Assembly: GCA_023386365.1 (NCBI GenBank) | Contig: JAEWJX010000064.1 | Span: forward strand, 1-59,345 | Origin: Actinomycetes bacterium | Lineage (GTDB): Bacteria; Actinomycetota; Actinomycetes; Actinomycetales; Microbacteriaceae | Direction: 5' to 3' | Length of the DNA: 59,345 nt | Notes under the pieces: generated by a model | The model's input: only the letters and a program-made list of their open reading frames with translations | Told to the model about the DNA's origin: nothing | Database searches by the model: none | Translations under genes and position numbers: made by a program | Part shown: positions 43,709 through 52,133 of the stretch, in pieces | Position numbering within the stretch: position 1 is the stretch's first letter | Layout: each line of letters opens with the position of its first letter

Positions 43709-44715
43709 GGACGCGCGAGGGTGCTCGACTCGCGGACCACCAGCTCCGGTTGGAAGACCACCTGACGGGGTGCCAGCTCGGGATCGTCGGCCTCCTCCAG
43801 CAGGATGCGGAGCGCGGTCTGGCCGATGAGACGGCTCGGCTGGCGGATCGAGCTGAGCGGCACCACCGTCGCCGACGAGAAGTCGATGTCGTCGAACCCG
43901 ACGATGGCCACATCCTCGGGGACCCGCATCGCGCCCCGCATGACGAGCGCCTGCAGCAGGCCGACGGCGAGCAGGTCGTTGGCGGCGAAGATCGCATCCG
44001 GGCGCTCGGATGCGGGACGGGCGACCAGCTGCTCCCCCATCCGGCGACCCTCGAGCACCGACAGGGCCGCGCCCTCCAGCACCTCGATGGTGGCGCCCGG
44101 AACCGCGGCCACCGCTTCCCGCGCGCCGGCGAGGCGGTCGGCGACCTGACGGATGCCGAGCGGGCCACCCACGAACGCGACCCGGGTGCGACCGAGTCCG
44201 AGCAGGTGGGATGTGGCGGTGCGGCCCCCGGCGACGTCGTCGACCGAGACCGAACTGAGGGCGCCGTCCGCGTGACGGTCGACGAGCACCACCGGTGTGC
44301 CGTGCGCGCGCAGCCGCTCGAGGCGTTCGCCGATGTCGCCGAGCGGCGAGACGAGCACGCCGCGCGCCCGCTGCTCCTCGAAGAGGTCGAGGTAGGCGGC
44401 CTCGCGCTCCGGCTTCTCATCGCTGTCGCCGAGCAGCACCGAGACGCCGTGCTCGGCCGCCTCATCCTCGGCGCCGCGCGCGATGTCGGTGAAGAACGGG
44501 TTGCGGGCGTCGAGCACGACGAGCCCCACCGAACTGGAGCGACCGGCCCGCAGTTGGCGGGCGGCGTCGTTGCGCACGTAGCCCAGTTCGCGGATGGCGG
44601 CGTGCACGCGTTCGACGACGTTCTCGGAGACCCGGTCGGGTCGGTTGAGCACGTTCGAGACGGTTCCGACGGATACGCCGGCACGTTCGGCGACGTCACG
44701 GATCGAGACCGCCAT
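43705..44715 (-). CDS. LacI family regulator, rhamnose region, copy 1
   Basis: 336 residues from ATG 44715. An N-terminal LacI helix-turn-helix and hinge (VSIRDVAERAGVSVGTVSNVLNRPDRVSE, 3-31) is followed by a periplasmic-binding-protein-like core (SSSVGLVVLDARNPFFTDIARGAEDEA) and a C-terminal half with FGDID-type IVGFDDIDFSSA. It lies divergent from rhaI. Its recognition helix (SVGTVSNVLN) is identical to that of the second LacI protein at 47921-48937, so both should recognise TGAAWCGWTTCA. GTG 44721 is an alternative start, but the Shine-Dalgarno GGAAGGG fits ATG 44715 better. Confidence 0.9.
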   Translation of the reverse strand: MAVSIRDVAERAGVSVGTVSNVLNRPDRVSENVVERVHAAIRELGYVRNDAARQLRAGRSSSVGLVVLDARNPFFTDIARGAEDEAAEHGVSVLLGDSDEKPEREAAYLDLFEEQRARGVLVSPLGDIGERLERLRAHGTPVVLVDRHADGALSSVSVDDVAGGRTATSHLLGLGRTRVAFVGGPLGIRQVADRLAGAREAVAAVPGATIEVLEGAALSVLEGRRMGEQLVARPASERPDAIFAANDLLAVGLLQALVMRGAMRVPEDVAIVGFDDIDFSSATVVPLSSIRQPSRLIGQTALRILLEEADDPELAPRQVVFQPELVVRESSTLARP

Positions 44716-44800
44716 CGCCACCCCTTCCAGGTCGTCGGCACCGCATCACTGCCGGTTTAGCAGCCACCGAAGGCGGCGTGTCGAAACCCTAGCGGACGAC

Positions 44801-44852
44801 TTGACTCCCGCCGCGCCGCCCCTCTACTGTAGCCAATGAATGAATCGTTTCA
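44801..44852 (+). promoter_or_regulatory. rhaI promoter and LacI operator
   Basis: TTGACT (44801-44806), 18 nt, and TACTGT (44825-44830) form the promoter. TGAATCGTTTCA (44841-44852) lies just downstream of the expected start site, a position where a bound repressor blocks elongation. It differs by one base from the perfect palindrome at 53691-53702. rhaI starts at 44876 behind a short leader with AGGAAA as Shine-Dalgarno. Confidence 0.85.
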
Positions 44853-44875
44853 ACGACGAGACACAGGAAAGAACC

Positions 44876-46042
44876 ATGACCGACCTCACCTCGATCGCGC
44901 CGCTCCTCGACGAGCAGGCCATCGAACTCCCCTCCTGGGCGTTCGGCAACTCCGGCACCCGCTTCAAGGTGTTCGCCCAGCCCGGCGTGCCGCGCGACCC
45001 GTTCGAGAAGGTCGCCGACGCCGCCCAGGTGCACAAGTTCACCGGGCTCGCTCCCACCGTCGCCCTCCACATCCCGTGGGACAAGGTCGACGACTACACC
45101 GCCCTCAGCAAGCACGCCGAGGACCACGGCGTCGCCCTCGGCACCATCAACTCCAACACCTTCCAGGACGACGACTACAAGCTCGGCTCCGTCACCCACT
45201 CCGACGACCGCATCCGCCAGAAGGCCATCGATCACCACTTCGAGTGCATCGACATCATGAACCAGACCGGCAGCCGCGACCTCAAGATCTGGCTCGCCGA
45301 CGGCACCAACTACCCCGGCCAGGACGACATGCGCGCCCGCCAGGACCGCCTCGCCGACTCGCTGCAGAAGATCTACGACCGGATCGGCCCCGAGCAGCGC
45401 CTCGTGCTCGAGTACAAGATCTTCGAGCCCGCGTTCTACCACATGGACGTGCCCGACTGGGGTACCAGCTACGCCCAGTGCGTCGCCCTCGGCGACCGTG
45501 CCACCGTGTGCCTCGACACCGGCCACCACGCGCCCAGCACCAACATCGAGTTCATCGTCATGCAGCTGCTGCGCCTCGGAAAGCTCGGCTCGTTCGACTT
45601 CAACTCCCGCTTCTACGCCGACGACGACCTCATCGTCGGCGCCGCCGACCCGTTCCAGCTGTTCCGCATCGTCGTCGAGGTGGTGCGCGGCGGCGGCTAC
45701 GGAGCGTCGTCGGATGTCGCCTTCATGCTCGACCAGTGCCACAACATCGAAGACAAGATCCCCGGCCAGATCCGCAGCGTGCTCAACGTGCAGGAGATGA
45801 CGGCGCGGGCGCTGCTCGTCGACCGTGATGCCCTGACTGCCGCGCAGGCCGCGGGCGACGTGCTCGCCGCCAACGGCATCCTCATGGACGCGTTCTACAC
45901 CGACGTGCGCCCCGGACTCGCCGCCTACCGCGAAGGCAAGGGCCTCGCCGCCGACCCGCAGGCCGCCTACGCGGCATCCGGATACGCGGCCTCGATCGTC
46001 GAAGGACGCGTCGGCGGAGCGCAGGCGGGCTGGGGGGCCTGA
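44876..46042 (+). CDS. rhaI: L-rhamnose isomerase
   Basis: 388 residues. It converts L-rhamnose to L-rhamnulose, the first catabolic step. It follows the RhaI-type TIM barrel: FAQPGVPRDPFEKVADAAQVHKFTG (33-57), ALHIPWDKVDD, and metal-binding Glu/Asp/His in LEYKIFEPAFYHMD, CLDTGHHAPSTNIEF and GSFDFNSRFYADDDL. MLDQCHNIEDKIPGQIRSV follows. Length and motifs fit the actinobacterial/Pseudomonas stutzeri-type enzyme rather than E. coli RhaA. Controlled by the LacI operator 24 bases upstream. Followed by the rhamnose mutarotase gene after 4 bases. Confidence 0.93.
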   Translation: MTDLTSIAPLLDEQAIELPSWAFGNSGTRFKVFAQPGVPRDPFEKVADAAQVHKFTGLAPTVALHIPWDKVDDYTALSKHAEDHGVALGTINSNTFQDDDYKLGSVTHSDDRIRQKAIDHHFECIDIMNQTGSRDLKIWLADGTNYPGQDDMRARQDRLADSLQKIYDRIGPEQRLVLEYKIFEPAFYHMDVPDWGTSYAQCVALGDRATVCLDTGHHAPSTNIEFIVMQLLRLGKLGSFDFNSRFYADDDLIVGAADPFQLFRIVVEVVRGGGYGASSDVAFMLDQCHNIEDKIPGQIRSVLNVQEMTARALLVDRDALTAAQAAGDVLAANGILMDAFYTDVRPGLAAYREGKGLAADPQAAYAASGYAASIVEGRVGGAQAGWGA

Positions 46043-46046
46043 ACCC

Positions 46047-46388
46047 GTGACCCGGGTCTGCTTCCAGTTGCAGGTGAAGCCGGAACGGCTCGACGAGTAC
46101 GTCGAGAAGCACGAAGCGGTCTGGCCGGAGATGCTGCAGGCGATCGCGGATGCGGGGCGGCGCAACTACTCGCTGTTCCTCCGCGAGGACGGCCTGCTGA
46201 TCGGCTACTACGAGACGGACGACGACGCCGAGTCGGCGAGGCGGCTCGCTGCCGACCCGCGCACGGCCGCGTGGGAGGCGGAGGCCGCCGGCTTCTTCGA
46301 GGCGCTGCCCGGCACCCGGCCCGACCAGGGCGCGCCGCAGCTGCGCGAGGTGTTCCACCTCGAAGACCAGCTGGCGGCGCTCGGCTGA
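46047..46388 (+). CDS. rhaM: L-rhamnose mutarotase
   Basis: 113 residues starting at GTG 46047 (MTRVCFQLQVKPERLDEYVEKHEAVWPEML). The key residues of RhaM are His22 in EKHEAVWPEM, the Tyr in LLIGYYETDD and the Trp/Phe in TAAWEAEAAGFFEAL. It interconverts alpha- and beta-L-rhamnose, feeding the isomerase. It lies 4 bases after rhaI and is part of its transcript. Confidence 0.92.
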   Translation: MTRVCFQLQVKPERLDEYVEKHEAVWPEMLQAIADAGRRNYSLFLREDGLLIGYYETDDDAESARRLAADPRTAAWEAEAAGFFEALPGTRPDQGAPQLREVFHLEDQLAALG

Positions 46389-46422
46389 GCGTGCCGGTTC
46401 CCCACGCGGCTACGCTCGCGGG

Positions 46423-46920
46423 ATGACGAAGACGACCGGCCACGAGGTTCACCTGCGCCGTTGCCTCGAACTCGCGGCGCAGGCGCTCGAGAACGGCGAC
46501 GACCCGTTCGGGTCGGTGCTCGTCGACGCCGACGGGCGGGTGATCGCCGAGGCGCTGAACCGCGAGGCGACGGATGCCGACCCCACCGCACATCCGGAGC
46601 TCGAGCTCGCGAGGTGGGCGATCGCGAACCTCTCCCCGCAGGAACGCGCCACCGCCACCGTCTACACGTCGGGCGAACACTGCCCGATGTGCGCGGCCGC
46701 GCACGGGTGGGCGGGACTCGGGTCCGTCGTCGCCGCCGCGACCTCGGCCCAGCTCGCCGAGTGGCGGGCGTCGTGGGGGTTGCCAGCGGGACCCGTGGCG
46801 GCCCTGCCGATCGCGACCGTCGCGCCCGGAGTGCCGGTGACCGCACCCGTGGCGCCGTTCGACGCCCAGGTGCGCGAACTGCATCTTCGCGCCCGGGAAC
46901 GCCGCCTCGCCATCGGGTAG
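46423..46920 (+). CDS. Nucleoside/cytidine deaminase-family zinc enzyme
   Basis: 165 residues of the CDA superfamily. The zinc/proton shuttle motif is AHPELELAR (the expected H-x-E appears as HPE) and the PCxxC motif is EHCPMCAAAH. DDPFGSVLVDADGRVIAEALNRE is the usual first strand. It may deaminate guanine, cytosine or a related base. It is not obviously part of rhamnose use. TACGCT ends 6 nt before ATG 46423, suggesting its own leaderless transcript. Confidence 0.85.
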   Translation: MTKTTGHEVHLRRCLELAAQALENGDDPFGSVLVDADGRVIAEALNREATDADPTAHPELELARWAIANLSPQERATATVYTSGEHCPMCAAAHGWAGLGSVVAAATSAQLAEWRASWGLPAGPVAALPIATVAPGVPVTAPVAPFDAQVRELHLRARERRLAIG

Positions 46921-46945
46921 CGGCGGCTCCGGGTACGCTCGCGCC

Positions 46946-47587
46946 ATGGCTGTGCGTGTCGACCTCAACATCTCCCTCGACGGGTTCGCGACGACGACGG
47001 ATCAGACGCCCGAGAACCCGTTCGGCGACGACTGGGGTCGGCTGACCGCCGCCTACGTCGCCACCCGCACCTTCCGCGAGCGTGTCCTGCACGACACCAG
47101 CGGCGAGGGCACCACCGGCGTCGACGACGCGTACGCGCGAGCGTACTTCGAGGATGTGGCGGCCGAGATTATGGGCGCAGGCATGTTCGGGTTGCACAAC
47201 TTCCCCGACGACCCCGAGTGGCGTGGCTGGTGGGGCGACGAGCCGCCGTTCCGTGTGCCCGTCTTCGTGCTCACCCACACCGTGCGCGAGCCGATCGAGT
47301 TCCCCAACGGCACCGTCTTCCACTTCCTCACCGCCACCCCCGAGGAGGCGCTGGCCCTCGCCACGGATGCGGCGGCAGGCGGCGACGTGCGCATCGGCGG
47401 CGGCCCGTCCACCATCCGTCCGTTCCTGCGGGCGGGCCTCGTCGACCGGCTGCACGTGGCGATCGCGCCCATTCTGCTCGGCGACGGCATCCGGCTGTGG
47501 GACGAGCTGCGCGGCCTGGAGGCGGACTACGACGTCACGTCGGAGACCGCCGAGAGCGGCACCGTGCACGTCACGTTCTCGCGCTGA
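46946..47587 (+). CDS. Dihydrofolate reductase/RibD C-terminal family protein
   Basis: 213 residues with the RibD_C/DHFR-like fold: VRVDLNISLDGFATTTDQ (3-20), VFVLTHTVREP, and GGDVRIGGGPSTIRPFLRAGLVDRLHVAIAPILLGDG (about 133-169), the typical pyridine-nucleotide end of YyaP/YwjB-type proteins. Many members are uncharacterised NADPH-dependent reductases. TACGCT ends 6 nt before the ATG. The gene is unrelated to its rhamnose neighbours as far as sequence shows. Confidence 0.87.
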   Translation: MAVRVDLNISLDGFATTTDQTPENPFGDDWGRLTAAYVATRTFRERVLHDTSGEGTTGVDDAYARAYFEDVAAEIMGAGMFGLHNFPDDPEWRGWWGDEPPFRVPVFVLTHTVREPIEFPNGTVFHFLTATPEEALALATDAAAGGDVRIGGGPSTIRPFLRAGLVDRLHVAIAPILLGDGIRLWDELRGLEADYDVTSETAESGTVHVTFSR

Positions 47588-47630
47588 CCGGGGCCTTGCA
47601 TCCTCCCCGCGCGGTCGCCAGAGTGGGCGC

Positions 47631-47837
47631 ATGACGAGGGGGAACGTCGCGTTCGCCGCTGCGGGGATGGCGGTCGGTGCGCTACTCGGCGCCGCTGGCG
47701 CCGCCCTGGTGTTGGCGCCCGGCGCTCAGCTGCCGGTGCATCCGTCCACGCCCGAACCGACGCCCGCCGTCGGATGCGACTCGTCCGATCCGGGCTGCAG
47801 GGGCTGGATCGAGTGGCGGGTCGACGACGGGGAGTGA
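47631..47837 (+). CDS. Small membrane-anchored protein with two extracytoplasmic cysteines
   Basis: 68 residues. One membrane helix (FAAAGMAVGALLGAAGAALVLA, about 8-29) is followed by a Pro-rich linker (PVHPSTPEPTP) and a short end with two cysteines (GCDSSDPGCRGWIEWRVDDGE). CAGAGT lies 6 nt before ATG 47631. Function unknown; gene prediction is moderate because of its length. A strong inverted repeat follows 9 bases after the stop. Confidence 0.6.
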   Translation: MTRGNVAFAAAGMAVGALLGAAGAALVLAPGAQLPVHPSTPEPTPAVGCDSSDPGCRGWIEWRVDDGE

Positions 47838-47846
47838 GCGTGGTGA

Positions 47847-47914
47847 CGAGCGCTACCCGATCTGGCGAGCGCTACGGGCAGACCGGAGGCGTTCGCCAGA
47901 TCCGGTAGCGCTCG
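47847..47914. terminator. Long inverted repeat between convergent genes (terminator or REP element)
   Basis: Arms 47847-47868 and 47893-47914 are 22 bp each with one mismatch, around a 24-nt loop. The loop begins with another copy of the arm's GCGCTAC. It occupies most of the 83-base gap between the small membrane protein and the convergent lacI gene. A terminator serving both directions is the simplest reading; a mobile intergenic repeat is possible because the arm sequence recurs in its own loop. Confidence 0.6.
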
Positions 47915-47920
47915 CGGGGG

Positions 47921-48937
47921 TCAGCGGCGCGGGGCCCGGGTGGAGGCGCGCTCCACGAGCTCGGGGCGGAACACCGTCTGACGCGGGATGAGGTCGGGGT
48001 CGCCCGCCTCCTCCAGCAGGATGCGCAGGGCTGTGGCTCCGATGGCGCGCGCTGGCTGACGCATCGACGAGATCGGCACCGCCGCGGCGCCCGCGAACGA
48101 GATGTCGTCGAACCCGATCAGCGCGATCTGCTCGGGCACCAGCAGAGAACCGTCGACCGTCAACGACTGCAGCAGACCGATCGCCACCAGGTCGTTGCCG
48201 GCGAATACGGCATCCGGACGCTGCCCCGGCGGGCGCTCCATGATGCGACGGCCGGCGGCGATGCCCTCCTCCACCGACAGCGCCGTCGTGGTGATCACCT
48301 CGAGGGTCGCCCCTGAGTCGGACTCGTCGACCGCCCACCGCGCACCGTCGAGACGGTCACGCGCCTGGCGCATGTCGAACGGCCCGCCCACGAACGCGAG
48401 CCGGCGCCGACCGTGCTGGATCAGGTGCTCGGCCGCCATCCGCCCGCCCGACACCGAGTCGGTCGCCACGGACGAGAACCGGCCTTCGACGTTCATCCGG
48501 TCGACGAGCACCACCGGCACCTGCCGGTCGCGGAGCCGCTGCAGCCGGCGGGTGATGTCGCCGTACGGCGAGATGAGCACCCCGCGCACCTGCTGCTCCT
48601 CGAACAGGTCGAGGTACATCTCCTCACGCAGGGGGTCCTCATCGGTGTTGCCGACGAGGATCGCGATGCCGTTGCGCGACGCCTCGTCCTCGGCGCCGCG
48701 CACCACCTCGTTGATGAACGGGTTGCGCCCGTCGAGCACGATGAACCCGACAGTCGAGCTGACACCCGCACGCAGACGCCGGGCGGCGTCGTTGCGGATG
48801 TAGCCGAGCTTGTCGATCGCGACCTGCACACGTGAGATCGAGTCGGCCGACACCTCGTCGGGTTTGTTGAGCACGTTCGACACCGTGCCCACCGAGACGC
48901 CGGCCTCGCGGGCCACGTCGCGGATGCTCACGACCAT
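47921..48937 (-). CDS. LacI family regulator, rhamnose region, copy 2
   Basis: 338 residues from ATG 48937. The helix-turn-helix is VSIRDVAREAGVSVGTVSNVLNKPDEVSA (3-31), and the core (STVGFIVLDGRNPFINEVVRGAEDEA, LIGFDDISFAGAAAVP) parallels copy 1 over its length. It lies directly downstream of the importer operon, separated from rhaS by a strong terminator hairpin. An AGGAC Shine-Dalgarno stands before the ATG. It may read the inducer while copy 1 reads another sugar; which one binds the three operators is not decidable from sequence. Confidence 0.92.
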   Translation of the reverse strand: MVVSIRDVAREAGVSVGTVSNVLNKPDEVSADSISRVQVAIDKLGYIRNDAARRLRAGVSSTVGFIVLDGRNPFINEVVRGAEDEASRNGIAILVGNTDEDPLREEMYLDLFEEQQVRGVLISPYGDITRRLQRLRDRQVPVVLVDRMNVEGRFSSVATDSVSGGRMAAEHLIQHGRRRLAFVGGPFDMRQARDRLDGARWAVDESDSGATLEVITTTALSVEEGIAAGRRIMERPPGQRPDAVFAGNDLVAIGLLQSLTVDGSLLVPEQIALIGFDDISFAGAAAVPISSMRQPARAIGATALRILLEEAGDPDLIPRQTVFRPELVERASTRAPRR

Positions 48938-48960
48938 CGGGTCCTCCGGGAGAGATGGGA

Positions 48961-48990
48961 GGGCCCGGCCGGCGTCGACCGGCCGGGCCC
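48961..48990 (-). terminator. Terminator of the rhamnose importer operon
   Basis: GGGCCCGGCCGG (48961-48972) and CCGGCCGGGCCC (48979-48990) form a perfect 12-bp stem with a 6-nt loop, 14 bases after the rhaS stop. It would separate the importer transcript from lacI copy 2. No T-tract is present. Confidence 0.75.
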
Positions 48991-49004
48991 CGTGAATCCT
49001 TCGA

Positions 49005-50033
49005 TCAGAAGTCGAAGTCTCCGATGTTGTCGGCGTTGAACACGTACGGGTCGCCGAGGAGCACGGCGCCGTCGGCACCGACCTCGTACGATCCGAGCTT
49101 GCCGGCGTCGAAGGTGTCGCCTTCCTCGCCGGTGATCTCACCCTCGATGAGCGCCTTCGCGGCGAACGCCGCCAGGTAGCCGAGGTCCTCCGGGTTCCAC
49201 AGCGCGAACGCGGTGACGGTGCCGTCCTCGACGAAGTCCCGCATCTGGTTCGGGGTGCCGAGGCCGGTCAGCGCGACCTTGCCCTTGAACTCCGAGGTCG
49301 ACAGGTAGCGGGCCGCGGCCGAGATGCCGACCGTGGTGGGCGAGATGATGCCCTTCAGGTTCGGGTGGGTCTGCAGCAGCGCCGCGGTCTTGTCGAACGA
49401 GGTCTGGTCGTCGTCGTCGCCGTACACGACATCCACGAGCGTGATGTTCGGGTGGTTGGCTTCGAGGTCGGCCTTCATGAGCTCGATCCAGGCGTTCTGG
49501 TTGGTGGCGTTGGCGGTGGCCGACAGGATCGCGACCTCGCCCTCGTCACCGATCTGCTCGGCGATGAGGTCGACCTGCACCTTGGCGATACCCTCCGCGG
49601 TGGCCTGGTTGATGAACAGGTCGCGGCAGTCGGGGTTGGTGTCGGAGTCGAAGGTGACCACCTTGATGCCGGCGTCGCGGGCCTCGTTGAGGGCGTCGCA
49701 GATCGCCTCCGGGTCGTTCGCCGACACGACGATGCCTCCCACGCCCTGCTGGGTGAGCGTGTTGATGAAGCTGACCTGTGCGTCGGGCGCCGCCTCGGTG
49801 GGGCCGACCTCGGCGAAAGTTCCACCGAACTCCTCGACCGCCGCCTTGCCACCCTTCGACGAGGTGTCGAAGTACGGGTTGCCGAGGTTCTTCGGCAGGA
49901 AGGTGACGGCCAGGTTGCCTCCGTCGCCGCCCCCGTCGCCCCCGTCACCGGATGCGGCACAGCCGGTCGCCACGAGCGCCACGGTGACGGCGAGAGCCGC
50001 CAGAGCGCCGGCGCGCTTGGTTCCAAACGTCAT
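49005..50033 (-). CDS. rhaS: Rhamnose ABC importer substrate-binding lipoprotein
   Basis: 342 residues. The signal peptide ends in a lipobox TGC with acylated Cys25, then a Gly/Asp-rich linker, then a sugar-binding periplasmic-binding fold: VTFLPKNLGNPYFDTSSKGGKAAVEEFGGTF, VNTLTQQGVGGI-like FINTLTQQGVGGIVVSANDP, and VTFDSDTNPDCRDLFINQA. This matches the RhaS/RbsB family that binds L-rhamnose outside the membrane. It is the last gene of the importer operon, after rhaT-rhaP-rhaQ and 52 bases beyond the second permease. The Shine-Dalgarno GGAGAG precedes ATG 50033. Confidence 0.9.
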   Translation of the reverse strand: MTFGTKRAGALAALAVTVALVATGCAASGDGGDGGGDGGNLAVTFLPKNLGNPYFDTSSKGGKAAVEEFGGTFAEVGPTEAAPDAQVSFINTLTQQGVGGIVVSANDPEAICDALNEARDAGIKVVTFDSDTNPDCRDLFINQATAEGIAKVQVDLIAEQIGDEGEVAILSATANATNQNAWIELMKADLEANHPNITLVDVVYGDDDDQTSFDKTAALLQTHPNLKGIISPTTVGISAAARYLSTSEFKGKVALTGLGTPNQMRDFVEDGTVTAFALWNPEDLGYLAAFAAKALIEGEITGEEGDTFDAGKLGSYEVGADGAVLLGDPYVFNADNIGDFDF

Positions 50034-50085
50034 TGTTCTCTCCATTCTTGGTGCCGATGTGATTGCATCGACGACGTTGGGGTCC

Positions 50086-51150
50086 TCAGTCCTGCGCAGG
50101 AGAGGGGGGCCCCTTCTTGATGCCTGCTCCGATCCGTTTGCGGTGGACCCAAGCCAGGACGCTGGTGGACACCACCGAGGCGACGAGCAGCGCCCCGGTG
50201 ATGATGTTGATGACGTCGCTCGTGACGTTCGCGAGACGCAGGGCGCTCCCGACGATGCCGATGAGCAGCACACCGGCGATGACGCCGGCGATGTTGCCGC
50301 GACCTCCGAAGATGGAGACGCCGCCGAGCAGCACCGCCGCGATGACGCTCAGCTCGAGGCCGGTGGCGTTGTCGCCGCGGGCGCTGCCGAACCGGAGCGT
50401 GTAGTAGATGCCGGCGAGCGCCGAGATGGCGCCGCTCAGCACGAACAGGATGAACTTCGTCTGCTCGACCTTCACACCGGAGAACCGGGCGGCCTCGCTG
50501 GAGAGCCCGATCGCGTAGATGCCGCGCCCGAACGGGGTGAAGTGCAGCAGCACCGCGAACACGATCGCCAGCAGCACGAACAGGATCATCACCGTGGGGA
50601 TCGGGGTGCCGGGGATCTTCGACTTCGCCAGGTCTGTCCAGAACTCGGTGAAGTCGGTGACGGCGGTGGTGCCGAGGATGCCGACCGCGAGCCCACGGAA
50701 CAGCGCGAGCGTTCCGATGGTCACCGCGAGTGACGGCAGGCCGACGACGGTGATGAAGAACCCGTTGATGGCTCCGGCGATCACCCCGACGAGGATCGCG
50801 ACCGTGCCGGCCGCTTCGATCGGCAGCCCCGCCTGGTGGAGGGTGCCGAGCGTCACCGACGACAGCCCCACGATGCTCGCCACCGACAGGTCGATCTCGC
50901 CGGTGATGATGATGAGCGTCATCGGAAGCGCGATGAACAGGATCGCCGCCACGTCGAGCAGCAAATAGGTGATGGTGATCGGTGCGGCGAAGTTGCGCAC
51001 GCTGACCGCCGCCACCACGTAGACGATCACCAGCAGCGCGATGATCGCCGCCTCGCGGGTGAAGAGCAGTCGACGCCACAGCGGGTGGGCGTAGTCCTTG
51101 TACACGCGCGCCGGGGCGGGCGCGGTGGCGGATGCGGTTGCCTGGGTCAT
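50086..51150 (-). CDS. rhaQ: Rhamnose ABC importer permease (second)
   Basis: 354 residues of the BPD_transp_2 (RbsC/RhaQ) family. A cytoplasmic N-terminus (VYKDYAHPLWRRLLFTREAA) is followed by about nine membrane helices. The conserved EAA-like loop is IYAIGLSSEAARFSGVKVEQTKFILFVLSGAI (about 231-262), followed by GGVSIFGGRGNIAGVIAGVLLIG. ATG 51150 overlaps the stop of the first permease by 4 bases. The P/Q names are by analogy with rhizobial rhaSTPQ and could be swapped. Confidence 0.9.
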   Translation of the reverse strand: MTQATASATAPAPARVYKDYAHPLWRRLLFTREAAIIALLVIVYVVAAVSVRNFAAPITITYLLLDVAAILFIALPMTLIIITGEIDLSVASIVGLSSVTLGTLHQAGLPIEAAGTVAILVGVIAGAINGFFITVVGLPSLAVTIGTLALFRGLAVGILGTTAVTDFTEFWTDLAKSKIPGTPIPTVMILFVLLAIVFAVLLHFTPFGRGIYAIGLSSEAARFSGVKVEQTKFILFVLSGAISALAGIYYTLRFGSARGDNATGLELSVIAAVLLGGVSIFGGRGNIAGVIAGVLLIGIVGSALRLANVTSDVINIITGALLVASVVSTSVLAWVHRKRIGAGIKKGPPSPAQD

Positions 51151-52133
51151 CGGTTCCTCGCCTCCGTGAGTCGCTTGCTCTGTCTGACCGCGAGCACGCG
51201 GTCCAACACGATCGCCCCCAGGATCAGCACGCCGACGACGGCGCGCTGCCAGAAGTCCTGCACCCCGATGACGGGGAGGGCACGGTTGATGGTGAGCAGC
51301 AGGTAGGCGCCGATCGCGGCACCCCAGACGGTGCCCGATCCGCCGAAGATGGCGACGCCGCCGATGACGGCCGCCCCCACCGCATCCAGCTCCCACCCGG
51401 ATCCGGCCTGCGAGTTGACGGTGCCGTAACGGGCCGCGTACAGCACGCCCGCGAGTCCGGCGAGCGCGCCGCACACGATGAACGCGGCGAGCACCCGCTG
51501 CGTGACCTTGAGGCCGTAGAGGTGCGCGGCGTCGGGGTCGGATCCGATGGCGTAGAACTCGCGGCCGGCGCGCTGAGTGCGCAGGTACCATCCGGCGATC
51601 ACCAGCACCACGAGGGCGATGATGGTGAGGTACGGGATGCCGAGGAACGACTGCGTGCCGAGGGCGAGGAACTCGCGCGGCATGTCGGACGAGTTGATGC
51701 GGTCGCTGCCGGTCCACATCACGTTGATGCCGCGGTAGATGTACAGCGTGCCGAGGGTGATGACGAGCGCCGGCACCTTCGCGAACGCGACGAGCGCGCC
51801 ATTGATGAGGCCGAGCACACCGCCGGCGACGAGGCCGATCACGAACACGAGCGGCCACGGCACACCCGGCAGGTCGATGAACACGCGGCCCGTCAGGTAG
51901 GCGGTGAGCCCCACCACCGAGCCGACCGACAGGTCGACGTTGCGGGTGATGATGACGATCGCCTGACCAACGGCGACGAGCATGAGGATCGACGGCGTCA
52001 GCAGCAGGTCGCGCCATCCGTCGGTGGAGAACAGGAACGCGGGGTTCTTCGCCGTCGTGAACACGACGACGAGGATGAGCGCGAGCGCGATGCCGGTCTC
52101 GCGCTGCTTCAGGAGGTGACCGAGGCGGGTCAT
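51147..52133 (-). CDS. rhaP: Rhamnose ABC importer permease (first)
   Basis: 328 residues of the BPD_transp_2 family with about nine membrane helices. ITRNVDLSVGSVVGLTAYLTG (about 64-84) is typical of sugar permeases of this class. REFYAIGSDPDAAHLYGLKVTQRVLAAFIVCGALAG is the coupling loop, with GGVAIFGGSGTVWGAAIGAYLL. It overlaps both neighbours by 4 bases, so ATPase, permease and permease are translated as a coupled set. It pairs with RhaQ to form a heterodimeric channel. Confidence 0.9.
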   Translation of the reverse strand: MTRLGHLLKQRETGIALALILVVVFTTAKNPAFLFSTDGWRDLLLTPSILMLVAVGQAIVIITRNVDLSVGSVVGLTAYLTGRVFIDLPGVPWPLVFVIGLVAGGVLGLINGALVAFAKVPALVITLGTLYIYRGINVMWTGSDRINSSDMPREFLALGTQSFLGIPYLTIIALVVLVIAGWYLRTQRAGREFYAIGSDPDAAHLYGLKVTQRVLAAFIVCGALAGLAGVLYAARYGTVNSQAGSGWELDAVGAAVIGGVAIFGGSGTVWGAAIGAYLLLTINRALPVIGVQDFWQRAVVGVLILGAIVLDRVLAVRQSKRLTEARNR

